This document shows positions 40,680 to 48,271 of a DNA stretch of 53,715 bases, one piece after another. The stretch spans positions 1 through 53,715 of the forward strand of contig CAKZYA010000042.1 of NCBI GenBank assembly GCA_937883755.1, written 5' to 3'. Each line of letters opens with the position of its first letter. Within the stretch, counting starts at the first letter, position 1. The translations under genes were made by a program, and so were the position numbers. The notes beneath the pieces were generated by a model. It had not been told where the DNA came from. It searched no databases and was given only the letters and a program-made list of their open reading frames with translations. Source of the DNA: an uncultured Flammeovirgaceae bacterium (lineage in GTDB: Bacteria > Bacteroidota > Bacteroidia > Cytophagales > Cyclobacteriaceae).

Positions 40680-42880
40680 TGAAACCGTTTCCCTTCTACA
40701 GACAGCTCGACTTTGCCGATTGTGGCCCTACCTGCTTGCGCATGATTACTAGTTATTATGGCAAGCATTACTCGTTAGAGGAGATCATGTCGAAAACTCA
40801 TTTGGGAAGACAAGGGATTTCATTACTCAATCTTTCAACGGCAACGGAAAATCTTGGATTTCGCTCTGAAGCGGTTATTGCTGGATTGCATACTTTACAG
40901 CAAGATGTAACACTACCTTGTATTGCTCATTGGCGTGATCGTCATTATGTGGTTATCTACCGGATAACAAGTAAATATATTTACGTATCTGATCCAGCCA
41001 CCGGAAAGCTTCGGTATACCTATCAAGAATTTCTCTCTGGTTGGCAAAACGATGATCTGTCAATAGACGAACCTAGTGGTGTCCTGCTGGTACTAGAGCC
41101 TTCTTCTGAATTTTATGAGCAGACTACATTGGGCTCTACTAAATCGTCTAATGAGTGGTCTTTCCTACTCCCATTTTTTCGGCCATATCATCGCTATTTA
41201 GCACAGCTCTTACTAAGTGTGATAGCCGTAAGTCTGATTCAGCTTGTTTTCCCTTTTCTAGCTCAATCGCTAGTGGATGAAGGTATCCGTAATCAAAATC
41301 TGCATTTTGTCTATATCATTCTTATTGGTCAACTGGTATTATTCATTTCTCAAACTGTTGGGGAGGTGATACGAAGCTACCTATTATTATATGTTGGCAA
41401 CCGGGTTAGTATTTCACTCTTATCTAGCTTTCTACAAAAAATGATGCAACTACCCCAGTCGTTTTTTGAGCAAAGAAATTTAGGGGATTTATTTCAGCGT
41501 ATTAGTGATAACCAAAGAATTGAAGATTTTTTAACGGCTCAATCGCTTAATGTACTCTTTTCTGTATTCAGTATTTCAATATTCAGTATTGTACTGGCTT
41601 ACTATAACTCTTTGATCTTCTTGATATTTATCATAGGAGCTGCGCTCTACATGGGATGGATTTTGTTGCTTGCCAGAAAAAGAAAGCAACTGGAATATAA
41701 ACGCTTCGAGACTTTTTCTCAGCATCTCGGACAATTGCATGATTTGATTTACGGGATGCCAGAAATACGGTTGAATGGGTCACAGCGTCGTCGGCGTTGG
41801 CGTTGGGAATCAGTACGTATTAAGCAACATCAAGTTGATACGGAAACCCTCTCAGTAGATCAGCTACAAGAAAGAGGAGGTATGTTTATTCATGAATTAA
41901 AAAACATCGGCATTACCTTTTTAGCTGCTGTATTGGTTATTCAAGGGGAAATGACGCTAGGAATGTTAATCGCTGTGCAGTATATCATCGGGCAAATGAA
42001 TTCACCGTTACTGAATCTGATAGATTTTTTCCGTTCTGCTCAAGACGCCCAATTGAGTATTGCCCGGCTTCGTGAGGTACTTCAAAAATCAGGTGAAGAT
42101 AGCGAGGAGGCTCAAATTCAGGACAAACTACCTCCAGGTGATTTACGAATAGAAAATCTCACTTTCCATTACGAAGGGCCACATTCGCCCGCAGTTCTCA
42201 ATGATATATCCGTAACAATTCCACAAGGAAAAGTTACCGCTATTGTAGGTGCCAGTGGTAGCGGCAAGACGACGCTGCTCAAATTACTACTGAAGTATTA
42301 TTCCCCTATTCAAGGATACATTACTATTGGCTCCCAGAAGCTTGATAAGCTACCCTCAGCTAACTGGCTTTCTCAATGTGGAGTTGTCATGCAGGAAGGT
42401 TTTATTTTTGACGATACCATTCTTGCTAATATTACGGAATCGGATAGCCAACACAAATTAGATAAAGAAAGACTCGCTCATGCGGTTCGTATTGCTTATT
42501 TAGAATCATTTATAGATTCTCTTCCTAAAGGATTTTCTACACAAATTGGAAAAAACGGTATGGGGCTTTCAGGGGGACAACGGCAGCGGATGCTTATTGC
42601 TCGGGCGATATATAAGAACCCTACCTACCTATTCTTTGATGAGGCTACGAGCGCCCTAGATGCTGCTAGTGAGCGCTATATTGTCAATAATCTAGAAAAC
42701 TTCTACCAGGACCGAACTGTCATCATCATCGCCCACCGTCTTAGTACCGTTAAACATGCTGATCAAATATTGGTGATGGATCAAGGGAAGATAGTAGAAC
42801 AAGGTACACATCACGAGCTGACGTACCAGAAAGGAGTATATTACACGCTAGTGAAAAATCAACTAGAACTAGGGGAATGA
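40679..42880 (+). CDS. Peptidase C39-containing ABC exporter
   Basis: 733 residues. The N-terminal C39 peptidase has Cys15 in DFADCGPTCLRMI, His89 in HWRDRHYVV and Asp105 in VSDPATGK, a full triad that cuts after GlyGly in leader peptides. Six membrane helices (about 160-440) and an ATPase follow, with Walker A GASGSGKTTLLKL, signature LSGGQRQRMLIARA, Walker B YLFFDEATSALD and the switch His in IIIAHRLST. It should process and export the peptide encoded at 36358-36498. The start ATG overlaps the previous stop by one base; the TTG just before it is less likely. The sequence is complete. Confidence 0.95.
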   Translation: MKPFPFYRQLDFADCGPTCLRMITSYYGKHYSLEEIMSKTHLGRQGISLLNLSTATENLGFRSEAVIAGLHTLQQDVTLPCIAHWRDRHYVVIYRITSKYIYVSDPATGKLRYTYQEFLSGWQNDDLSIDEPSGVLLVLEPSSEFYEQTTLGSTKSSNEWSFLLPFFRPYHRYLAQLLLSVIAVSLIQLVFPFLAQSLVDEGIRNQNLHFVYIILIGQLVLFISQTVGEVIRSYLLLYVGNRVSISLLSSFLQKMMQLPQSFFEQRNLGDLFQRISDNQRIEDFLTAQSLNVLFSVFSISIFSIVLAYYNSLIFLIFIIGAALYMGWILLLARKRKQLEYKRFETFSQHLGQLHDLIYGMPEIRLNGSQRRRRWRWESVRIKQHQVDTETLSVDQLQERGGMFIHELKNIGITFLAAVLVIQGEMTLGMLIAVQYIIGQMNSPLLNLIDFFRSAQDAQLSIARLREVLQKSGEDSEEAQIQDKLPPGDLRIENLTFHYEGPHSPAVLNDISVTIPQGKVTAIVGASGSGKTTLLKLLLKYYSPIQGYITIGSQKLDKLPSANWLSQCGVVMQEGFIFDDTILANITESDSQHKLDKERLAHAVRIAYLESFIDSLPKGFSTQIGKNGMGLSGGQRQRMLIARAIYKNPTYLFFDEATSALDAASERYIVNNLENFYQDRTVIIIAHRLSTVKHADQILVMDQGKIVEQGTHHELTYQKGVYYTLVKNQLELGE

Positions 42881-44187
42881 ACAAACTGCCTAAAGCCATT
42901 GAAGAGCTTAATGAGCCTTCGGAATATCTGAAGGAAGTCTTAGATACCCCTCCCAGTTGGGCTGTTCGGTGGGGAGAAGTCTTTGTACTGTTTATCGTTG
43001 TGCTTCTCTTACTGCTCGGCTATCTAATCCGCTACCCCGACCGTATTCCGGCTCAAGTGGTAATTACAACGGTTCAGCCTCCGTTGCCAGTGAATGCCAG
43101 GGTCAATGGCCCATTATCCCAACTCTTGGTTCAAGATCAGGATATGGTAACGAAAGGACAGGTGCTTGCAGTAGTACAAAATACGGCGATATACTCCGAT
43201 ATCGTTCAGCTTAAACAAGAACTTCAGCGGTTTGATGTATCAATCAATAGTGATACACTTAGCTTTGCTATTTCCTACCGACTCGGCAGTTTACAGGAAA
43301 AGTACGCCCTATTACAGAAAGCTTACCAGGCATACCGCCTTTTTCGAGAACTGACCCCAGCTTACAGGCAACAGCAAGCTATACTTGGGCAACTGGCTCG
43401 TTATCAAGGGTTACTTATACAAAAACAAGAACAACAACACCTCTTAGAGCGAAAAGTACAACTGGCCGAAAAAGACTATCGCCGTAATCAAGAGCTACAC
43501 GAAACTCAGACCATTGCCGATAATGCTTTAGAAGCAAGTGAAGGGCAGTGGTTAGCAGCACAAGAAGCTTATGAAATTTTACTTAGTGAACGTTCTCAGC
43601 TTTCGGTACAGATTGCAGAACTAAAAAGAGAACAGTCTCAGTATGGCACCCAGCATACCCAGGAAGGAGTGCAATTACGGAGCACTTTGCTATCGTCCTT
43701 AGATCAATTACGGGCCGCCATCCGGCAATGGGAGGAAAATTACTTACTAATTGCTCCCCGCTCAGGTCAGGTAGCCTTTTCGGATTTTTGGACAGAACAA
43801 CAGGAAGTGGAAGCAGGTCAAACGGTTATGCGTATCGTCCCTCCGATAGAGGATGCTGCCGGAAACATCATTGGACAACTTCGTGTACCAACCCAGAATT
43901 CCGGTAAGCTCAAGAAAGGACAGCAAGTGGAAGTATATCTGGAAAATTACCCTCACGTCGAATATGGTACCTTGTCTGCCACAGTTAAAACAATCTCTTC
44001 ACTTCCTAAGCAGGGGCAGTATCTTTTAACGATTACGTTTGACAATGGACTAGTAACCCAGTACAACCAAGAAATTCCTTTTCAGCAACAACTACAAGGG
44101 AGGGCTGAAGTCATTACGGAAGACTTGCGATTGCTGGAACGATTTATTTATCAATTACGCAGTGTCAATGCAACATTTCCTAAGTGA
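42877..44187 (+). CDS. HlyD-family secretion adaptor
   Basis: 436 residues. One membrane helix (EVFVLFIVVLLLLLGYLI), a lipoyl half-motif (PVNARVNGPLSQLLVQDQDM), a long coiled coil (about residues 110-270, rich in Glu, Gln and Leu), the second lipoyl half (LIAPRSGQVAFSDFW) and a beta-barrel region (GQLRVPTQNSGKLKKGQQVE). It bridges the ABC exporter to an outer-membrane channel. No TolC-like gene is in the operon, so a housekeeping channel is probably shared. Its ATG overlaps the exporter stop by 4 bp (ATGA), showing translational coupling. It is the last gene of the operon. Confidence 0.93.
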   Translation: MNKLPKAIEELNEPSEYLKEVLDTPPSWAVRWGEVFVLFIVVLLLLLGYLIRYPDRIPAQVVITTVQPPLPVNARVNGPLSQLLVQDQDMVTKGQVLAVVQNTAIYSDIVQLKQELQRFDVSINSDTLSFAISYRLGSLQEKYALLQKAYQAYRLFRELTPAYRQQQAILGQLARYQGLLIQKQEQQHLLERKVQLAEKDYRRNQELHETQTIADNALEASEGQWLAAQEAYEILLSERSQLSVQIAELKREQSQYGTQHTQEGVQLRSTLLSSLDQLRAAIRQWEENYLLIAPRSGQVAFSDFWTEQQEVEAGQTVMRIVPPIEDAAGNIIGQLRVPTQNSGKLKKGQQVEVYLENYPHVEYGTLSATVKTISSLPKQGQYLLTITFDNGLVTQYNQEIPFQQQLQGRAEVITEDLRLLERFIYQLRSVNATFPK

Positions 44188-44331
44188 TTTTCCTGTAAAA
44201 TACACTAAGTAACACACTATACACTAGGAATATCCTCTGCTTGGTAAAGTTTGTCATTCCCTAAAATCAGTCTACAGGTTTAGACTAAGATTTCTTATGT
44301 TAAGTAAAAGACAATAACTCTTCCCTACGAC

Positions 44332-44721
44332 CTACCACAATGTATTTATAGAATAGTTTTTAAACTGAGGATCGGTCGTAATGATAATTAAATTCTCTGT
44401 TTGCGCCTGGCTGATAATAAGCCGATCAAACGGATCGCGATGATTATCCACATAGGCTAATTCTTCTAGCGTTTTGAGGTGTTCAACGGTGAGGTTTAGA
44501 AAATTAAATTCACTGACTTCAGTTTGTTTAATAATATCATCCAGTGTAGGCTTGAAATTAAGTTTACCAACCCCGCGTTTAATGGCAATTTCCCAAAGGC
44601 TGACAATGGTTATGGTAATCTCATTATCTTCATGGTCAATCGCATTTCGTGCCTGTTTTGACAGCCTTGGATCATCCTCTAGCGACCAGATTACCGCTTG
44701 GGTATCAAGCAAATACTTCAT
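44332..44721 (-). CDS. vapC: VapC-type PIN-domain toxin
   Basis: 129 residues. PIN ribonuclease features: MKYLLDTQAVIWSLEDDP (first Asp), SLWEIAIKRGVGKL (Glu), HRDPFDRLIISQA (Asp) and IIITTDPQFKNY (last Asp). VapC toxins cut tRNA or rRNA in the cytoplasm until neutralised. Its start overlaps the antitoxin stop by 4 bp. The length is standard. It converges on the exporter operon and is probably unrelated to it. Confidence 0.9.
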   Translation of the reverse strand: MKYLLDTQAVIWSLEDDPRLSKQARNAIDHEDNEITITIVSLWEIAIKRGVGKLNFKPTLDDIIKQTEVSEFNFLNLTVEHLKTLEELAYVDNHRDPFDRLIISQAQTENLIIITTDPQFKNYSINTLW

Positions 44722-44981
44722 GAATGGGGTTGCTCGTCGGGCATATCGTCTCTGAAATCGTCCAATGGCTCATTAAAGTCATCAGCCATATATATTAGGG
44801 AACCCTTCATACTGCCAATAAACCGCTTTTTCTTTGGTTTTACGGCACTTTCATCCACTTCTAGGACAGCATCTAGCATATCATGAAGCTGTTGCAGCTC
44901 ACTTTCATCCATCGAAGGAAGCTTCTGCATCAGATACGGAAGCTTCTGTTTAATATCCTGACGTAGTTCTAATTCAGTCAT
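44718..44981 (-). CDS. vapB: DUF2281-type VapB antitoxin
   Basis: 87 residues. A helical N-terminus (LEELxx-like: MDESELQQLHDMLDAVLEVD) is followed by the conserved end KKKRFIGSMKGSLIYMADDF and NEPLDDF, typical of DUF2281 antitoxins that partner PIN toxins. The stop overlaps the toxin start by 4 bp, giving the usual antitoxin-first order. Confidence 0.85.
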   Translation of the reverse strand: MTELELRQDIKQKLPYLMQKLPSMDESELQQLHDMLDAVLEVDESAVKPKKKRFIGSMKGSLIYMADDFNEPLDDFRDDMPDEQPHS

Positions 44982-45233
44982 AACGTTATTATAGGCGAAA
45001 TCAGCCTTCTTTTCAATCGAATACGCAGAAACACATGGCTAAGTTCGTTTTAGAGGGGTCCGCGACCCCCTCACGGGTCAAGACAACCTGCATGGCAGGA
45101 TGGCAGGTAGGTTAAGGCGTATCCCTTACGCTCACGCTTGCATTGCTGCGAGCTGGGCCAGCATGGAATGCCAATCCCCCTCGCCTCACCCTGATCTTGA
45201 CCGTTTCCCCCCGCTCATTGCCGCGAGGCTAGT

Positions 45234-45258
45234 CAGGGTTGAATATTTTTTAACCCTG
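45234..45258 (+). promoter_or_regulatory. Hairpin immediately before the 45262 start
   Basis: CAGGGTT (45234-45240) pairs with AACCCTG (45252-45258) around an AT-rich loop, 3 bp before the likely ATG. It could hide the ribosome-binding region or be an operator. The preceding 45050-45230 is unusually GC-rich for the window and holds no gene. Confidence 0.4.
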
Positions 45259-45261
45259 TTT

Positions 45262-45771
45262 ATGAAAAGGAATCAAATAATGTCACTTCGTGCCCGCTTA
45301 TATGGCGAAAAGATCATACTACCTCAAGGCAATCCGCCTAAAAGCCGTATTATAGAAGATGGTTTTGAGGTAGTTAGCATGCAGTTAAAACTAGGCTATT
45401 GGATCAATCATCCTGACCTTCATGGTTATATAATAGATAAATTCTCAGATAACATTTTTCATGAATCTGAAGGATACCAAAGCATCGTTAAAGTATACCT
45501 CTCAGCGGATGAAATGAGCGACATTCTTTGGACTATTGAAGAAGATATGCTACCAGATTGTTATGATATGTTTATATCATCTTCCAGCGAACCAATGCAA
45601 AGCGATCTTCAAAAAGAACGTTCCCGCTCAATGGACATTTTTACGCAAGCGATTCAATGGAAAGCAAAGATGGGATTTGGCACTACAGTGTTGCATAGAG
45701 TCATTTATGAAGCAGAAATTTTAAATGTACCTATTCTGAGAGAAATCAAAGTAGAACAAATAAATGAATAA
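45262..45771 (+). CDS. Hypothetical protein
   Basis: About 169 residues from the ATG at 45262 (or 163 from 45280, MSLRARLYGEKIILPQGNPP). It contains VSMQLKLGYWINHPDLHGYI, then VYLSADEMSDILWTIEEDML and the helical end DIFTQAIQWKAKMGFGTTVL. No signal peptide and no family I can name. The frame extends upstream through GC-rich sequence that does not look coding. Possibly foreign, like the block at 18798-21347. Confidence 0.55.
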   Translation: MKRNQIMSLRARLYGEKIILPQGNPPKSRIIEDGFEVVSMQLKLGYWINHPDLHGYIIDKFSDNIFHESEGYQSIVKVYLSADEMSDILWTIEEDMLPDCYDMFISSSSEPMQSDLQKERSRSMDIFTQAIQWKAKMGFGTTVLHRVIYEAEILNVPILREIKVEQINE

Positions 45772-45983
45772 ATGAAGGAATGAGACTATGGTAGAAGCCA
45801 GGCTTCTGCCGTAGTGTATATATTGGAAAACCAATGTTTCCGCTATAATAACTCTACATTCCGCCCTGGCACTAGGGAGAGCAGAAGAAGGAGATTTCGG
45901 CGTGGTAATCACACCAAATTGTTTAACACGGGTATTTCAAAGGCAACCAGTCAGCTTAAGTTTATTAGAATGATGCCCCCAAA

Positions 45984-46427
45984 CTATTCTTCAGACCTAT
46001 CAATACGGTGGACTTCCCAATTGCCTCTCATGCTATTTCCGGCGATCACTATTCTATATTGATCGCTGGCCTTGAGTGGTACGGAAAAGGTTCTGGTTTG
46101 ATCGATAGAATTAGAGGGAGTAAGGATATGATCCCAGATGATTTGATCATTGGAACGAACTAGCAGAAGATGCACTTGGCCGGAATCCATTTCGCACGCA
46201 TATTCGTAAGAAAGTGTACTTCCTTTTTTAGCATCAAAAGCAACACCTCGGATCGTGCCCTTAAAACTATTATAGCTGGCACTAAAGTAGTCTTTCTTAT
46301 TGGTGCTTTGCCAATCTGTCATTTTAGTAGAGACCATCCCTTCAAATGATGTGTCCTGCCCGAAACTGATGCTTGTTGCAGCCAAAGTAAAAAGAAAGAT
46401 CAAAATATACTTCAGTGATTTTTTCAT
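45984..46427 (-). CDS. Small secreted hypothetical protein
   Basis: 147 residues with a clear signal peptide (YILIFLFTLAATSISFGQ). The mature part is beta-rich (FKGTIRGVAFDAKKGSTLSY, QVHLLLVRSNDQIIWDHIL). A pattern of this kind is seen in small Bacteroidota exported proteins, but I assign no family. It is divergent from the metallopeptidase gene at 46512, with 84 bp between the starts. Confidence 0.65.
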   Translation of the reverse strand: MKKSLKYILIFLFTLAATSISFGQDTSFEGMVSTKMTDWQSTNKKDYFSASYNSFKGTIRGVAFDAKKGSTLSYEYACEMDSGQVHLLLVRSNDQIIWDHILTPSNSIDQTRTFSVPLKASDQYRIVIAGNSMRGNWEVHRIDRSEE

Positions 46428-46511
46428 CTCGTAAGGGAAGCAGCTTCAATATACAACATCTTTGCATAGAATCCGCGACATATGCCACACTGAACAAGAA
46501 TTAGTATATTG

Positions 46512-47645
46512 ATGATCAATACTACTAAAAACATTCCCATGAAGTTCGCCGCATTGCTCACCGCACTCTTAATAAATCTAGGTTCCAATAGTGAGCCCAA
46601 ACCTATCCACATTGAAATTAACCAGAATGTAGAAAGCATTGGCATTTGCTTCGGGCTGGCTAAGAACGGGTTCTCCTCGTTTCCCAAAGATTACTATGAA
46701 CCCTTCAGAACCCAAGCGCAGCAACACTTTTACTCCTATAAAGATCATCAAGCAGTGAAGATGGTAGAGGGATTTGTAAAGCAGGGATTTTGGTTGGACA
46801 AGCTAATGTATATCGCCTTACATACTTCGCCGGTGCCTCAAGCCGAGATAGTGCATGAATTGGATAGTACGCTGTTGCGAGCCGCTTCAAAAAATAAAGA
46901 TGTAGAAGAGGGGAAAGAAACGATAGAACAATTTATTCAAGCCTTAAATGATTTCTATAAGCAAGCTCATGTGGATGAGTTTCTGGAAACTAATCAACGC
47001 TACTATCAAGAAGTGCTTCAAGAGGTAGAAGCCAATCTCCCTTCTTCTGATTTTATCCCCACGATGGAGCAATACTATGGTACGGAACAACATTCATATA
47101 CACTGATTCCCTCACCAATGATGTATCGAAGTGCGGCGATTGGCCCTCGCGTAAAAACATCTGAAGGGTTTGCCGTTTTCAATATATTTGGGCCTATTGT
47201 CTTGACCAACGATTCAAGCGAATTTGGCTATGGCTACAATGATGCGCAGAAGATTCACGAATTATCTGTGCATGAATTTGGTCACTCTTTTGTCAACCCT
47301 ACCTTGGCAACACCCGAGAACAAAGAAGTTATTGATCAGAATAAGCATTTGTTTCAGCCCATTCAGGAAGAGATGAAAAGACAAGGGTACAGAAACTGGA
47401 ACCAATGCCTGACGGAACATATTGTCAGATTAGGTGAAATCCGTATTGCTTATGCGATGAATGCTGACGAAACGGCTGAACGATTACGCCAAGATTATGT
47501 AGAAGAAAGAAAGTTTATTTATATCCCACCACTAGAAGAAAATATAAAAGTTTATGAAGAGCATCGTAGCCAATATGCCAACTTTGAGCAATATGTGCCT
47601 GTTTTATTGAAAGTCTTCAATGAGATTGACGTATCTGAAGAATGA
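46512..47645 (+). CDS. DUF4932-like zinc metallopeptidase
   Basis: 377 residues from the ATG at 46512; another start at 46539 (MKFAALLTALLINLGSN) gives a neater signal sequence. The catalytic motif HEFGHSFVNP (HExxH) is preceded by IHELSV and followed by helical segments with further acidic residues (WNQCLTEHIVRLGEIRIAYA) that could supply the third ligand. The layout matches Bacteroidota DUF4932 proteins, which are predicted secreted zincins. The substrate is unknown. Confidence 0.8.
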   Translation: MINTTKNIPMKFAALLTALLINLGSNSEPKPIHIEINQNVESIGICFGLAKNGFSSFPKDYYEPFRTQAQQHFYSYKDHQAVKMVEGFVKQGFWLDKLMYIALHTSPVPQAEIVHELDSTLLRAASKNKDVEEGKETIEQFIQALNDFYKQAHVDEFLETNQRYYQEVLQEVEANLPSSDFIPTMEQYYGTEQHSYTLIPSPMMYRSAAIGPRVKTSEGFAVFNIFGPIVLTNDSSEFGYGYNDAQKIHELSVHEFGHSFVNPTLATPENKEVIDQNKHLFQPIQEEMKRQGYRNWNQCLTEHIVRLGEIRIAYAMNADETAERLRQDYVEERKFIYIPPLEENIKVYEEHRSQYANFEQYVPVLLKVFNEIDVSEE

Positions 47646-47839
47646 CTTAATGTTCTTATTTTTTTGGTATCTTATGTATCCCCTTGCAGCGAAGCCAAAA
47701 GAGACAATGGGCACTTAGCTCAGGTCGTAGTGTGATTCTACGATCCCCTTAGGTTACCGATTGGGTGTTAGAGCCCGCATGGAAGATTAAAGTCCCATAG
47801 GATTGTAGGCAGGGGTTTTATTCACTAACCCTATTAATT

Positions 47840-48072
47840 ATGAAACGGACAAGAGCAAAAAAAACTAGCATTGTGAACATGCCTTTGGTCAACCCAAATG
47901 CTGCGGGTATTGATGTGGGTGACACGCTTCACGCAGTAGCTGTCCCTGATGGTAGAGACGAGCTGCAAGTTTAGACTTTCGGTACGATGACCTGTGATTT
48001 GCATGAAATTGTCGCTTGGCTGCAACAGCGCGAAGTAGATACCGTTGCGATGGAAAGCACCGGTATCTATTG
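47840..48072 (+). pseudogene. Second IS110-family transposase, N-terminal remnant
   Basis: The frame MKRTRAKKTSIVNMPLVNPN, AAGIDVGDTLHAVAVPDG, then (after an in-frame TAG) TFGTMTCDLHEIVAWLQQRE and TVAMESTGIYW is the DEDD-domain start of an IS110/IS1111 transposase, unlike the copy at 21665. It is cut at the Tn3-like end at 48073. The upstream 47700-47839 is hairpin-rich and may be its bridge-RNA region. Confidence 0.8.
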
Positions 48073-48111
48073 GGGGTATTCGTAGCATACGGGTAAATGA
48101 CTTACTCTAAG
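48073..48111 (+). repeat. 39-bp Tn3-like terminal inverted repeat (copy B, left end)
   Basis: GGGGTATTCGTAGCATACGG at the outside and CTCTAAG at the inside. It is inverted relative to copy C at 52978-53016; together they bound 4.94 kb. It interrupts the IS110 remnant. No matching 5-bp duplication was found outside the two ends. Confidence 0.75.
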
Positions 48112-48223
48112 GATTTTTACACTATCTCTTTCTCACCAGATTTTTTCGCTAACGGTCTCGTGTATGAGCAGTAGCGGATTTCAACCCACTAAACTGTCAG
48201 ATTGTAATATACTTGATTAAACG

Positions 48224-48253
48224 TAAAAACGGTTCAAGTATGTACTTAAACCG
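48224..48253 (-). terminator. Terminator of the HXXEE gene, split from it by the intron
   Basis: CGGTTCAAGTA pairs with TACTTAAACCG around a 2-base loop, with TTTTT following on the minus strand. Before the intron inserted, this stem lay about 20 bp beyond the stop codon of the minus-strand gene now ending at 50090. Confidence 0.7.
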
Positions 48254-48271
48254 CTATTGTTTATACACTTT

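Noticed and set aside
47834-48088. An 84-codon minus-strand frame
   Set aside because: It is the shadow of the IS110 N-terminal remnant on the plus strand, which has clear homology.
48120-48190. Possible integron attC-like site (CTAACGGTCTCGTGTATGAG)
   Set aside because: The sequence faintly resembles cassette recombination sites, but no integron integrase or second copy is present and no convincing folded site could be drawn.
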